Numbered from the stretch's first letter, positions 37,872 through 49,217 are shown. The stretch is DNA of 64,000 nt from Streptomyces sp. NBC_00190 (GCF_036203305.1 NZ_CP108131.1:7192001-7256000), one strand, 5' to 3'. Translations and numbers: made by a program. Notes: generated from the sequence alone by a model not told the origin.

Positions 37872-38702
37872 TCAGGTCCGGTTCGCCGCGGGCAGCGTCG
37901 TGCTGTTGGGAAAGGAGGCCTTGAGGATCCGCCCCGATACCGCCAGCGTGACGCGACGGGGCGTCAGGGTGGAGGCAAGGGTGGAGATGCGGTTGCCGAG
38001 GCCGGCGACGATGCTGGGCGGGGTCTTGCGGCGTTCCAGCGCACGGCGCGTGGCGGTCACGACCTGCTCAGGGGTGGCCATCCGGCCGACGGCCGCGTTG
38101 CGGCTGCCGGCGACGTCGAAGAACTCGGTGCCGACCGGGCCCGGTGATACGGCGAGCACGCGCAGGTGAGAGGTGCGCGTCTCGTAGCCGACGGCCTCGG
38201 TGAAACTCAGGACGAAGGCCTTGGTGGCACCGTAGACCGCCATCGCGGGGGTCGGCTGGTAGGCCGCGGCGCTCGCGACGGTGACCAGGGCGCCCCGGCC
38301 GTCGGCGGCCAGATCGGGCAGGAACGTCCGGGTGAGCTCGGTGACGGCTACGACGTTGAGCTGGATCATCTCGTTGATCTGCGACGCGTCCTGCCGGACG
38401 AAGGCGCCGTAGCTGCCGAAGCCGGCGTTGTTGATGAGGGTGTGGACCGAGATCCCGCGGGCGTCGAGCTCCGCGCGCAGCGCGGCCGCAGCACCCGGCC
38501 GGGCGAGGTCGGCGGCGATCACGTGGGCGTTGATGCCGTATCGCTTCTCCAGGCCCGCCGCGAGCTCTTCGAGCCGGTCGAGGCGCCTGGCGACGAGTAC
38601 GACGTCTGCTCCGCGCTCGGCCCACTGGCGGGCGAACTCGACACCGAGACCGGCGCTCGCCCCGGTGATCAGGGCCACGGTCCCCTGGTATGTCATAGGC
38701 AT
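37872..38702 (-). CDS. Short-chain dehydrogenase/reductase
   Basis: The 276-residue SDR has the cofactor motif ALITGASAGLGVEFAR, the NNAG motif in INNAGFGSYG, catalytic Ser (VTVASAAAY) and YxxxK (VYGATKAFVLSF). The ATG at 38702 has GGAG about 9 bases upstream; the extension to 38945 lies over the divergent TetR gene. Divergent from and probably controlled by the TetR regulator. Substrate unknown. Confidence 0.88.
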   Translation of the reverse strand: MPMTYQGTVALITGASAGLGVEFARQWAERGADVVLVARRLDRLEELAAGLEKRYGINAHVIAADLARPGAAAALRAELDARGISVHTLINNAGFGSYGAFVRQDASQINEMIQLNVVAVTELTRTFLPDLAADGRGALVTVASAAAYQPTPAMAVYGATKAFVLSFTEAVGYETRTSHLRVLAVSPGPVGTEFFDVAGSRNAAVGRMATPEQVVTATRRALERRKTPPSIVAGLGNRISTLASTLTPRRVTLAVSGRILKASFPNSTTLPAANRT

Positions 38703-38795
38703 GGTCGTCTGCTCCGTTTCCACGCGTTGGTGATATCGAATGTAGGCGGCGCCATCATTGTAGTCAATGCCAACATAGGGAGAGGGGAGACCGCC

Positions 38796-39392
38796 TTGAC
38801 CGAGGGGTCCTACCACCACGGCAACCTCAGGGCCGCTCTGCTGGAGCGCGCGGAGGCCGTCCTCGCCGAGTCGGGCGTGGACGGCCTGTCCCTGCGGGCC
38901 CTGGCGCGCGATCTGGGCGTGAGCCATGCGGCGCCGTCCCGCCACTTCCGTGACCGGCAGGCGCTACTGGACGCCCTCGCCGTCAGCGGCTTCACCCGGC
39001 TGAACGAGCGTCTGCGGACCGCGGCCGAATCCCCCGGCCCCGTCGCGGCGCGCCTGGCCGAACTGGGACGGGCGTACGTGGACTTCGCCGTCACCCATGC
39101 GCCCCTGCTGAACCTGATGTTCACGGCCAAGCACGCCGACGACTCCAGCGCAGAGCTGAAGGAGCTCGGGCACCGGAGCCTGGAAGCCACCGCCGAGCTC
39201 ATCGCGCAGGCGCAGCGGGAGGGGGGCTCCGTCCGCGCGGGCGACCCCGCCCGCCTCGCCCAAGTCGCCTTCTCCACCCTGCACGGCCTGGCGACGCTGG
39301 CCCTTGGATCCCTCCTCGACGACACACCTCTGCCGGAGGCGACCGAGCTCGCCATCGACGTGCTGCTGACCGGCCTGGGGCTCGGCCGGTGA
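38796..39392 (+). CDS. TetR family transcriptional regulator (TTG start)
   Basis: The 198-residue protein starts LTEGSYHHGNLRAALLERAE and has the helix-turn-helix LSLRALARDLGVSHAAPSRHF. The C-terminal domain (WHG-like) carries HAPLLNLMFTAKH. Start assigned to TTG at 38796, preceded by AGAGGGGAGA with good spacing. Divergent from the SDR gene with 93 bases between; ATTGTAGTCAAT at about 38757-38768 is a small dyad that could be the operator. Confidence 0.85.
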   Translation: MTEGSYHHGNLRAALLERAEAVLAESGVDGLSLRALARDLGVSHAAPSRHFRDRQALLDALAVSGFTRLNERLRTAAESPGPVAARLAELGRAYVDFAVTHAPLLNLMFTAKHADDSSAELKELGHRSLEATAELIAQAQREGGSVRAGDPARLAQVAFSTLHGLATLALGSLLDDTPLPEATELAIDVLLTGLGLGR

Positions 39393-39546
39393 CGGGGCGT
39401 GAGGTCCGTGACGTGCCGGAGCGTCCCATGTGGGCGAAGCCGCGGGAGCCGGGTGCCCGAGCTTATTCGCCTGGAGAAATGATCTCCGCTTTGTGTTGAA
39501 TATGGCGTACGCACGTGTGGACCAGAGACGAAAGAGGCATCGCCCC

Positions 39547-40314
39547 GTGATCGTGATCGCCCACCTCAGCGACATCCACCTCGACGGCGGCCCGCGGGCA
39601 GCCGACCGAACCCGCGCCGTCATGGAATACCTCGACGCCCTGCCCTACGACCTCGACGCGGTTCTGGTGAGCGGGGACATAGCCGACCACGCCGCTCCCG
39701 CCGAGTACGAGGAGGCCGCCAAGCTGCTGCGCTCGCGGCATCCCGTGGTCATCTGCCCCGGCAACCACGACGAGCGGATCGCCTTCCGGCAGGGGGTGTT
39801 GGGGGAGGGGGCCGATGCTTCCGCGGCTCCGGTCGACCAGGTGCTGCGCGGGGACGGCTTCGTGCTCGCCGTGTGCGACTCCTCCGTCCCCGGCGAACAC
39901 CACGGCCTGCTGGAGGAGTCCACGGTGGCCTGGCTGGACGGCGTACTGTCCGACACCCCGCGCGACACCCCCGTGCTGGTCGCCTTCCACCACCCGCCGG
40001 TCCCGCTGCACACCCCGTACGTCGACGGGATCCGGCAGTTCGGCGAGGAGCGGCTGGCGGCGCTCGCCGAACGGCACCCGCACCTCACCGCGTTCCTGTG
40101 CGGGCACGCCCACACCGCGGCCGCCACCACCTTCGCCGGACGTCCGCTGCTGGTGGCGCCCGGTGTGGTCTCCACGCTCCGGCTCCCCTGGGAGGTCCAG
40201 ACGGGGCCCGACCACCACGTCCACCTCGACGAGCCGCCCGCCCTCGCCTTCCACGTACTGGGCGAGGACGCGCGGCTGACCACCCACTATCGCGTGGTCG
40301 TCGCCCGCCGGTAG
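39547..40314 (+). CDS. Metallophosphoesterase (CpdA-like)
   Basis: The 255-residue calcineurin-like phosphoesterase has all metal-binding motifs: IAHLSDIHLDGGP, VLVSGDIADHA, VICPGNHDERIAF, VAFHHPPVPLH and FLCGHAHTAAAT. This set matches cAMP phosphodiesterase-like (CpdA/Icc) enzymes, but activity on cAMP is not proven by sequence. GTG at 39547 with AGAGG upstream. Its 3' end overlaps the convergent DUF2087 gene by 28 bases. Confidence 0.87.
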   Translation: MIVIAHLSDIHLDGGPRAADRTRAVMEYLDALPYDLDAVLVSGDIADHAAPAEYEEAAKLLRSRHPVVICPGNHDERIAFRQGVLGEGADASAAPVDQVLRGDGFVLAVCDSSVPGEHHGLLEESTVAWLDGVLSDTPRDTPVLVAFHHPPVPLHTPYVDGIRQFGEERLAALAERHPHLTAFLCGHAHTAAATTFAGRPLLVAPGVVSTLRLPWEVQTGPDHHVHLDEPPALAFHVLGEDARLTTHYRVVVARR

Positions 40315-40604
40315 CAACTGCCGTCCCGGGTCCGGGTGAGACGGCCCGAGGTGATCAGATAGCGCCGCAGCGCCGAGCAGTCCTCGTGCACCGTGCGCAG
40401 CGCGTCGTTCACCTCGGGCTCCGTGTACTCCCGGTCCGCCGCGAACAGCGTCTCGGTGAGGTGGGCGAGCAGCTGCTCGCGCCGGGCCGCCTTGCGGGGG
40501 ATGGCTACGAGGCGCCCGCCGGAGAAGAGGTCGGAGACGTCCCGCCGTGCCGGGGAGGGGGATTGCTGGTGTTCGGTGCTCTGTGACATGTCCGCGAGCT
40601 TCAC
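40287..40604 (-). CDS. DUF2087 domain protein
   Basis: About 105 residues. The C-terminal 80 fit DUF2087: RLVAIPRKAARREQLLAHLT, YTEPEVNDALRTVHEDCSAL and RRYLITSGRLTRTRDGSCYRR. DUF2087 is often a winged-helix-like domain in putative regulators. GTG at 40604 with GGGAGGG 6 bases upstream is preferred over the ATG at 40589. Convergent with and overlapping the metallophosphoesterase. Confidence 0.78.
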   Translation of the reverse strand: MKLADMSQSTEHQQSPSPARRDVSDLFSGGRLVAIPRKAARREQLLAHLTETLFAADREYTEPEVNDALRTVHEDCSALRRYLITSGRLTRTRDGSCYRRATTTR

Positions 40605-40748
40605 CCGCCGCCCTCCCGCGGGGCAACGCAATTTGAAGCTCGGAGCACCTCGACGGCACAAAAAGTGACGGTCATTCATCTTACTGAGTGGTAGTCCCGC
40701 CAGTACCCTCCCCCGTGACCGGTTCCTGCCCCCCACGGAGGAGCACGT

Positions 40749-43505
40749 ATGCGACGTCCCACCGCTCGCCTGAGAACCGCCGTCGCCACTGGGCTGATAG
40801 CCCTCGCCGCGGCCCTGCTGTCCCCCCTCGCACCCGCGTCCGCCGCCGCACCCGGCGACCCCGTACCGCTCCCCGTCGCCGACTACTGCGGCGGCCAGTG
40901 CTCGGACATCCTGCCGCCCGGCCAGAACGGCAACGCCACCCTCGCGCAGATCCTCCTGCACAAGGCGTTCGGCACGATGCCCGCCCACACCTCCGACCAA
41001 CTGGCGCGCTACGACTCCCTGGTGGCCGGCTACCCCGGCCTGACCGACGCCAAGGTCAACGACTTCTTCAACACCGCCGCCTTCGGCGTGCCGGCCGACC
41101 AGGTCGAGTCCACGGCCAGCCCGCGCCCCGACGTCACCATCACCCGCGACAAGAAGACAGGCGTCCCCCACATCAAGGGCACCACCCGCTACGGCACTTC
41201 CTTCGGCGCGGGTTACGCCGCCGCCCAGGACCGGCTCTGGCAGATGGACCTCTTCCGGCACGTGGGACGCGGCGACCTCACCCCCTTCGCGGGCGGCGCC
41301 CTCGCCAACCAGGGCCTGGAGCAGCAGTTCTGGCCGCAGGCCCCGTACACGGAGGCCGACCTCCAGGCCCAGGTGGACCGGATCCGCACCACCGAGGGCG
41401 AGCGCGGCCGCCTCGCGATGGAGGACGCGCAGGCCTACGTCGACGGCATCAACCTCTACGGCACCCAGTCCAAGAACGGCCGCTACTTCCCCGGTGAGTA
41501 CGTCCTCACCGGCCACATCGACTCCGTCACCAACGCCGGTGAGATCCAGCCCTTCAAGATCACCGACATGATCGCCCTGGCTTCCGTCGTCGGCGGCCTG
41601 TTCGGCGGAGGGGGCGGCGGCGAGGTGCAGGCCGCGCTGTCCCTGCTGTCCGCGCAGCAGAAGTACGGGCTGGAGGAGGGCACCCGGGTCTGGGAGTCCT
41701 TCCGCCAGCGCAACGACCCCGAAGCCGTGCTCACCGTCCACGACGGTACGAGCTTCCCGTATGCCCAGAAGCCCGCGAACCCGCAGGGCACCGCGCTCCC
41801 GGACGCCGGCTCCGTGGTCCCCGAGCAGCTCGTGTACGACCGTACGGGCGCCGCGACCGCCAAAGAGGCCGCAGACCCGCCCAAGCCGGTGAAGCAGAGC
41901 ATGTCCAACGCCCTGCTCGTCTCCGGAGCCCACACCGCGAGCGGCCACCCGCTCGCCGTCTTCGGACCGCAGACCGGCTACCTGGCGCCCCAGCTCCTGA
42001 TGCTCCAGGAGCTCCAGGGCCCCGGCATCAGCGCCCGCGGCGCCTCCTTCGCGGGCGTCAGCATGTACGTGCAACTCGGGCGCGGCCAGGACTACGCGTG
42101 GAGCGCCACCTCCGCCGGGCAGGACATCACCGACACCTTCGCCGTCGAGCTGTGCGAGCCCGGCGGCGGGGCGCCGACGAAGGAGAGCACCTCGTACCTC
42201 TACCGCGGCACCTGCACCCCCATGGAGAAGCTGGAGCACATCAACGCCTGGAAGAAGTCCGTCGCCGACCCCACCCCCGACGGCTCCTACCGGATGCAGG
42301 TCCGGCGCACGTACTACGGCATCGTCACCCACCGCGCCACCGTCGCCGGCAAGCCCGTCGCCTACACCGCGCTGCGTTCCACCTACCGCCACGAGGCCGA
42401 CTCGATCATCGGCTTCCAGATGCTGAACGACCCCTCGTACGTCAAGGACGCCCGCACCTTCCAGCAGGCGGCCGAACACATCGGCTACGCCTTCAACTGG
42501 TTCTACGCCGACTCGCGCGAAGCCGCCTACTACAACAGCGGGCTGAACCCGGTCCGCGCGGCGGGCGTGGACGCGGCCCTGCCCGTGCACGCCGGGCAGG
42601 CGTACGAGTGGCGGGGCTTCGACCCGGCCGCGAACACCGCCGCCTACACCCCGCCCGCCGAGCATCCGCAGTCCATCGACCAGGACTACTACGTCAGTTG
42701 GAACAACAAGCAGGCCAAGGAGTACAGCGCGGCCGGTTTCGGGATGGGAGCCGTCCACCGCGGCGACCTCCTCGACCGCCGGGTGAAGCCGCTCGTCGCC
42801 GCGGGCGGGGTGACCCGGGCCAAGCTCACCCAGGCCATGGCCGAGGCCGCCGTCACCGACCTGCGCGCCGAGAACCTGCTGCCCGAGCTCCTCGCCGTCC
42901 TGCGCGGCGCTCCCAGCACGGATCCGGCCGTGACCGCGGCGATCGACAAGCTGGCCGCGTGGCAGGCGAGCGGAGCCAAGCGCAAGGAGACCGCCCAGGG
43001 GTCGAAGACGTACGCGCACGCGGACGCCGTCCGGATCATGGACGCCTGGTGGCCGCTGCTGATCGAAGCCGAGTTCAAGCCGGGCCTCGGCGCCCCGCTC
43101 TACGACGCGCTGCGCGCCTCCCTGACCGTCGACGAGGCGCCCAACGCGGGTCACGGGCCGACGGGTTCGCATGCCGGGTCGGCCTTCCAGTACGGCTGGT
43201 GGAGCTACGCGGACGAGGACCTGCGCATGGTCCTGGGGCAGCCGGTGGCCGAGCCGCCGTCCCAGGTGTACTGCGGCGGCGGCTCGCTCGCCGCGTGCCG
43301 CGAGGCCGTGACCGCCACACTGAAGCAGGCGGCCGCCGCCACCCCCGCGGCCGTGTACCCGGCCGACGGGACCTGCGCGGCGGGCAACCAGTGGTGCGCG
43401 GACTCGATCGTGCAGCGGCCGGTCGGCGGGCTGAGCCATCCGCAGATCAACTGGCAGAACAGGCCCACGTACCAGCAGGTGGTGGAGTTCCCGGCCCACC
43501 GCTGA
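40749..43505 (+). CDS. Secreted penicillin acylase family protein
   Basis: The 918-residue precursor has a signal peptide of about 33 residues (APASAAAPGD cleavage). The alpha region (RDKKTGVPHIKG, AAAQDRLWQMDLFRHVGRG) precedes a spacer and the beta region, whose likely N-terminal nucleophile is Ser386 in KQSMSNALLVSG. Like other Ntn hydrolases it should self-cleave there. Family members hydrolyse penicillins, acyl-homoserine lactones or echinocandin-type lipopeptides; which applies here cannot be read. Secretion suggests action on an external amide. Lone gene, terminator at 43524. Confidence 0.87.
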   Translation: MRRPTARLRTAVATGLIALAAALLSPLAPASAAAPGDPVPLPVADYCGGQCSDILPPGQNGNATLAQILLHKAFGTMPAHTSDQLARYDSLVAGYPGLTDAKVNDFFNTAAFGVPADQVESTASPRPDVTITRDKKTGVPHIKGTTRYGTSFGAGYAAAQDRLWQMDLFRHVGRGDLTPFAGGALANQGLEQQFWPQAPYTEADLQAQVDRIRTTEGERGRLAMEDAQAYVDGINLYGTQSKNGRYFPGEYVLTGHIDSVTNAGEIQPFKITDMIALASVVGGLFGGGGGGEVQAALSLLSAQQKYGLEEGTRVWESFRQRNDPEAVLTVHDGTSFPYAQKPANPQGTALPDAGSVVPEQLVYDRTGAATAKEAADPPKPVKQSMSNALLVSGAHTASGHPLAVFGPQTGYLAPQLLMLQELQGPGISARGASFAGVSMYVQLGRGQDYAWSATSAGQDITDTFAVELCEPGGGAPTKESTSYLYRGTCTPMEKLEHINAWKKSVADPTPDGSYRMQVRRTYYGIVTHRATVAGKPVAYTALRSTYRHEADSIIGFQMLNDPSYVKDARTFQQAAEHIGYAFNWFYADSREAAYYNSGLNPVRAAGVDAALPVHAGQAYEWRGFDPAANTAAYTPPAEHPQSIDQDYYVSWNNKQAKEYSAAGFGMGAVHRGDLLDRRVKPLVAAGGVTRAKLTQAMAEAAVTDLRAENLLPELLAVLRGAPSTDPAVTAAIDKLAAWQASGAKRKETAQGSKTYAHADAVRIMDAWWPLLIEAEFKPGLGAPLYDALRASLTVDEAPNAGHGPTGSHAGSAFQYGWWSYADEDLRMVLGQPVAEPPSQVYCGGGSLAACREAVTATLKQAAAATPAAVYPADGTCAAGNQWCADSIVQRPVGGLSHPQINWQNRPTYQQVVEFPAHR

Positions 43506-43523
43506 GCGCCGTACGCACGAACG

Positions 43524-43554
43524 GCCCGCCGGGCTCCGAGGGAGTCCGGCGGGC
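43524..43554. terminator. Bidirectional terminator after the acylase gene
   Basis: GCCCGCCGG pairs with CCGGCGGGC across a partly paired 13-base loop. It lies between the convergent acylase (stop 43505) and secreted-protein gene (stop 43578). Confidence 0.75.
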
Positions 43555-43577
43555 TTCGGCGTGCGCGGGGTGGTGGG

Positions 43578-45330
<1,753 letters not shown>

Positions 45331-45438
45331 GAGATCGTCCCTTAACTTCGGCTGTGCACCGTTGTTACCGACGAGTTGAATGTAAGAGTGCCAATGGAGG
45401 TTGGCAAGGTTGTGCGAGCGCGCCCTTTCGGCCGACTC

Positions 45439-46191
45439 CTACTGCTCCGTACGGAGCAGTTCGGCGACCTCCGCGTCCACCCGGCGTGCCATCGCCCGCG
45501 CGAACTCCGTGGCCACGACCTCGCCCGCCACTGGCCTCAATGCCGTCACCGCCGCCGTGATGTGCTCGAGCTGCGTGGCCGAAAGCCGCTCCAGCCCTTG
45601 CGCACCGATCACATGCCGCCGGAACAGTCCGACGAACCGGTCCGCGAGCGCCGCCGCCTGCACATGTACGAAATCCCCGGCGTCGAGGATCTCCCCCAGC
45701 GGCACCCCCTGCCGAACCAGCGCCAGCGTCGCGTCCAGCAGCCGCCGACTCGGGTAGGTGACCAGGTCCCCGTCGACCGTCAGGTACCCCAACTCGGCCG
45801 CCCGACGGGTGTCTTCGGCGGTGGCCGTGGGGCCGAACAGCTCCCGCAGCTCGGCCCGGGTCATCGTGACCGGCTCCTCCTGCACCCAGTCTCGGGTCAT
45901 CTCCCGTTCCAGGCCCAGCAGTTGCGACAGACCGCCGCCGTCCTCCCAGGCGTGCAGGAGCTCGGCGATGCCGTTGACGGTGTAGCCGCGCCCCAGCAGG
46001 TCGCTGATCAGCCGCAGCCGCGTCAGATGGTCCTCGGAGTACCAGGCGATCCGGCCCTCCCGGCGCGGCGGGGGCAGCAGCCCGCGCTCCTGGTAGTAGC
46101 GCAGGTTGCGTACCTTGACGCCGGCCGCGCGGGCCACGTCCTCCCGGCGGTACCGCCCGCCGCCGCTCTCGTCCCCCACCTGGCTGCTCAC
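45439..46191 (-). CDS. MerR family transcriptional regulator
   Basis: The 250-residue protein has an N-terminal MerR helix-turn-helix (RREDVARAAGVKVRNLRYYQ, RLISDLLGRGYTVNGIAELL). A long helical effector region follows with no metal-binding cysteines, so it is unlikely to sense metals. GTG start at 46191. It lies upstream of the DUF6230 operon on the same strand, with 108 bases between. Confidence 0.85.
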   Translation of the reverse strand: MSSQVGDESGGGRYRREDVARAAGVKVRNLRYYQERGLLPPPRREGRIAWYSEDHLTRLRLISDLLGRGYTVNGIAELLHAWEDGGGLSQLLGLEREMTRDWVQEEPVTMTRAELRELFGPTATAEDTRRAAELGYLTVDGDLVTYPSRRLLDATLALVRQGVPLGEILDAGDFVHVQAAALADRFVGLFRRHVIGAQGLERLSATQLEHITAAVTALRPVAGEVVATEFARAMARRVDAEVAELLRTEQ

Positions 46192-46219
46192 GCGGCCGAG
46201 TGTAGGTCTTACCGGCAGG

Positions 46220-47422
46220 TCACATAGCCCGTGGACGATCCTGCTTGACCGCGCGCAGCACCACGAACCTCGGTTCGCTCGCGACGACTTCGCTGTTGCC
46301 GAAGAGCCGGCGCAGGTGGGTGTGGTACCCCATGTGCCGGTTGGCGACGATCCACAGCTCGCCGCCGGGCCGCAGGGCCTTGCGCGACTGCGCGAACATC
46401 CGCAGCGCCGTCGCGTCCGTCGTGGCGTGGTGGGAGTGGAAGGGCGGGTTGCTCAGCACCAGGTCGACGGAGCCCGGGGGCAGCATGGCCACCCCGTCGC
46501 CGACGAGGAACTCGGCGGTCCGCCGGCCCTCGCGGACGTTCGCCCGGTAGGTGGCCCGCGCCGAGGCGACCGCCTGGTAGGACTCGTCGGTGAAGACGAC
46601 CTCGGCGTCCGGGTCGTGGACCTGGACCGCCGTGCCGACGACGCCGTTGCCGCAGCCCAGGTCCACGACCCGGGCGCCGTCCGTGTTGGTCGGCAGGTTC
46701 TGCAGGAAGAAACGGGTGCCGACATCGAGCCGGTCGGCGCAGAAGACCCCGGCGTGGTTCACGACCGTCAGGCCGGAGCCCGACCCCGCGTCCCCGTCCA
46801 CGGTGTACGTCAGCGGCCACGGCCCGGCACTCGTCGGGTGCACGGCCCCGGGGGTGCCCGGCGTACAGAAGATCAGCCGCGCCTTCTTCTCGGCGAGCGA
46901 GGTCTTCGTCGGGCCCAGGATCCGCTCGAAGAGCCGCAGCGTGGAGGTGTGGATCTCCTTGACCATGCCGGTGCCGACGACCACGGTGCCCGCGTGCACG
47001 TGCGGGGCCAGCCGGTACAGCTGGTCCTCCAGCAGCGCCAGGCTCTTCGGTACGCGCACCAGCAGTACGTCGATCCGCCCGGGCGGCGGATCCTGCGTGG
47101 TCAGCAGCGTCACCGTCGACTTCGAGGTCCCGATCCCGTTCCGGTCGAGGTTCGCGGCGGTGGCGGAGCGGGTGAGGGAGGAGTCGGTGATCTGCGTCGG
47201 CCGGTACGCGGCGAGCGCCGTCGTCAGCGCTCCCCAGCGGTCCCCGAGCACGGTGATCTGCCCGGCGCCGGCCAGGTCCACCGGCCCGCGCTCCCCGGTA
47301 CCGGAGTCGAGGTGGCGCAGCAGGTACTCGTCGGCGGCGTCCCAGGCGCGGAGCCGGTCGCGCGGGTCCTCGGGGAAGCGGGTGAGCTCGTAGGTGCCGA
47401 AAGGCGTGGTCAGGCGGTTCAT
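46220..47422 (-). CDS. RlmG/RsmC-type class I methyltransferase
   Basis: The 400-residue protein has a degenerate N-terminal methyltransferase-like domain and an active C-terminal one: ARVVDLGCGNGVVGTAVQV (SAM motif I) and LVLSNPPFHSHHATTD (motif IV NPPF of base N-methyltransferases). This two-domain form matches RlmG/RsmC, which make m2G in ribosomal RNA. Which rRNA site is modified here cannot be told. Follows the TPR gene on the same strand. Confidence 0.85.
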   Translation of the reverse strand: MNRLTTPFGTYELTRFPEDPRDRLRAWDAADEYLLRHLDSGTGERGPVDLAGAGQITVLGDRWGALTTALAAYRPTQITDSSLTRSATAANLDRNGIGTSKSTVTLLTTQDPPPGRIDVLLVRVPKSLALLEDQLYRLAPHVHAGTVVVGTGMVKEIHTSTLRLFERILGPTKTSLAEKKARLIFCTPGTPGAVHPTSAGPWPLTYTVDGDAGSGSGLTVVNHAGVFCADRLDVGTRFFLQNLPTNTDGARVVDLGCGNGVVGTAVQVHDPDAEVVFTDESYQAVASARATYRANVREGRRTAEFLVGDGVAMLPPGSVDLVLSNPPFHSHHATTDATALRMFAQSRKALRPGGELWIVANRHMGYHTHLRRLFGNSEVVASEPRFVVLRAVKQDRPRAM

Positions 47423-47447
47423 ATGGGACCCAGGCTAGCCGAGGCGG

Positions 47448-47479
47448 AGCCCCGGCCCCGCACGGACGGGGCCGGGGCT
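47448..47479. terminator. Strong GC hairpin downstream of the TPR gene
   Basis: A 13-base stem (AGCCCCGGCCCCG with CGGGGCCGGGGCT) and six-base loop lies 25 bases after the TPR-gene stop and before the RlmG-like start on the minus strand. Confidence 0.75.
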
Positions 47480-47503
47480 GCCGTTGACCGGCCCGTACGG
47501 CCC

Positions 47504-47854
47504 CTACTCGGGGAACTCCCCGGCCATCGCGGCGGCCATCCGCAGGTACGGACGGGCCTCGGCGGCCCGGCCGCTCCGCTCCAGCGTGCGACCGAGCATC
47601 AGCTGCGCGTAGTCCTCCACCGGCCAGCGCTCCAGGATGGCGCGGAGCTCGCGCTCGGCGCGGGAGAGCTGGGCGGAGTGGTAGTAGGCGCGGGCCAGCA
47701 GCAGCCTGGGCGCCAGCTGCTCCGGGGCCTCGCTCGCGAGCGTGTCCAGGATGCGTGCGGCCGTCGCGTACTCCCTCGCGTCGAAGAAGAGCTGGGCCCG
47801 CGCCCAGCGCTCGGCTGCCGTCCCGTGCTCGAAGTACGTCGTCGGCGCGTTCAT
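47504..47854 (-). CDS. Small tetratricopeptide-repeat protein
   Basis: The 116-residue protein has about three TPR-like helix pairs (AERWARAQLFFDAREYATAA, RLLLARAYYHSAQLSRAERE, DYAQLMLGRTLERSGRAAEA). No signal peptide. Such proteins are scaffolds; partner unknown. Divergent from pirin. Confidence 0.82.
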   Translation of the reverse strand: MNAPTTYFEHGTAAERWARAQLFFDAREYATAARILDTLASEAPEQLAPRLLLARAYYHSAQLSRAERELRAILERWPVEDYAQLMLGRTLERSGRAAEARPYLRMAAAMAGEFPE

Positions 47855-47966
47855 CGCGTCCCTTCCGCCTTTCCGCGTTCAGGTGGTGTGTCCGCAGCCT
47901 CCAACACGTTCGGGCGGTGCAACATTCCACCCGACGCAGCCCTCGCCGCGCGGCTAGGTTGTCCGC

Positions 47967-48932
47967 ATGAGCAATCTCGATCGCCAGCCCGCTCTCTCCA
48001 CGTGCGGAGGCCGCGGTTTCGTCGTGGCCGAACCGGTACGCGAACTCCTCAGCCCGCGCACCGTCAAGCTCGGGGAGTCCACAGAGGTGCGCCGGCTCCT
48101 GCCGAACCTGGGCCGCCGCATGGTGGGCGCCTGGTGCTTCGTGGACCACTACGGCCCGGACGACATCGCGGACGAGCCCGGTATGCAGGTCGCGCCGCAT
48201 CCGCACTCCGGGCTCCAGACCGTGAGCTGGCTCCACGAGGGCGAGGTGCTGCACCGCGACAGCGTGGGGAGCCTGGCGACGGTGCGTCCGCGCGAGCTGG
48301 GTCTGATGACCTCCGGGCGCGGCATCAGCCACTCCGAGGAGAGCCCGCGTCCGCACGCCCGTTTCCTGCACGGCGCCCAGCTGTGGGTGGCCCTGCCGGA
48401 CGCCCACCGGGACGTGGAACCCCATTTCCAGCACCACGCGGAGCTCCCGCACGTGACCGCCCCGGGCCTGACCGCCACGGTCGTCCTGGGCACCCTGGAC
48501 ACGGCGACTTCGCCCGGGTCCACGTACTCCCCGATCGTCGGTGCGGACCTGGCCCTCGCGGCGGGCACCGAGACGAGGCTCCCCCTGGAGCCGGACTTCG
48601 AGTACGCGGTCCTCTCCATGTCCGGCGAGGCCCACGTCGACGGCGTCCCGGTCGTCCCGGGCTCGATGCTCTACCTCGGCTGCGGCCGCACGGAACTCCC
48701 CCTGCGGGCCTCGTCGGACGCTGGCCTGATGCTCCTGGGCGGCGAGCCGTTCGAGGAGGAGATCGTCATGTTCTGGAACTGGATCGGCCGCTCCAACGAG
48801 GAGATCGTACAGGCGCGCAAGGACTGGATGGAAGGCTCCCGGTACGGCGAAGTGAAGGGCTACGACGGCCCTCCGATCCCTGCGCCGCAGCTCCCGCCGG
48901 GGCCTCTGAAAGCGCGTGGTCGGGTGCGCTGA
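47967..48932 (+). CDS. Pirin family protein
   Basis: The 321-residue bicupin has the pirin metal site: MQVAPHPHSGLQTVSWLHEG, GRGISHSEESP and RFLHGAQLWVALPD. Some pirins are quercetinases. The last 30 residues (RYGEVKGYDGPPIP...) are repeated with about 85% identity 9.4 kb downstream, on the far side of a mobile-element island, so the 3' end marks the island's left edge. Confidence 0.88.
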   Translation: MSNLDRQPALSTCGGRGFVVAEPVRELLSPRTVKLGESTEVRRLLPNLGRRMVGAWCFVDHYGPDDIADEPGMQVAPHPHSGLQTVSWLHEGEVLHRDSVGSLATVRPRELGLMTSGRGISHSEESPRPHARFLHGAQLWVALPDAHRDVEPHFQHHAELPHVTAPGLTATVVLGTLDTATSPGSTYSPIVGADLALAAGTETRLPLEPDFEYAVLSMSGEAHVDGVPVVPGSMLYLGCGRTELPLRASSDAGLMLLGGEPFEEEIVMFWNWIGRSNEEIVQARKDWMEGSRYGEVKGYDGPPIPAPQLPPGPLKARGRVR

Positions 48933-49145
48933 CCTGCGCTTTTCTGAAGTATCCAGATCGGCCGAGACCGGCCGAAGAGAGGCCGCCACTCCTGCGGAGA
49001 TCGTTCCTGCGGAGGGAGCGGCGGGCGCTCCCGGAGGCCCGTCTCGGGCGGTCGACGTTTCCCATGTGTGACCAGCTGGGGTCAGCTTTGCCAGGACCAA
49101 TGCTGACCCAATGCTGACTTTAGTGACAGTTCGTCAGGTCTGATG
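48823..49145. repeat. Left copy of a diverged direct repeat (pirin 3' end and downstream)
   Basis: Covers the last 110 bases of pirin and about 210 bases beyond. It matches 58203-58506 with roughly 80% identity, including CTACGACGGCCCTCCGATCC, the stop, CCAGCTGGGGTCAGC and GTGACAGTTCGTCAGG. The left copy has an extra AATGCTGACCC duplication near 49105. Confidence 0.75.
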
Positions 49146-49187
49146 GCGTCCCGCTACCTCAGGCGTGGGGGCGATCGCAGCCTGACG

Positions 49188-49217
49188 CTGCTCGGTACAA
49201 CACGCTGTACCGAGCAG
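49188..49217. repeat. Perfect 12-bp inverted repeat
   Basis: CTGCTCGGTACA and TGTACCGAGCAG with a six-base loop. No gene ends close by, so it could be an operator or a terminator of a lost gene. Confidence 0.6.

Noticed and set aside
38740..38795. Strong TetR operator between the SDR and TetR genes
   Set aside because: Only a four-base-arm dyad (ATTG/CAAT) was seen, too weak to list as a separate site.
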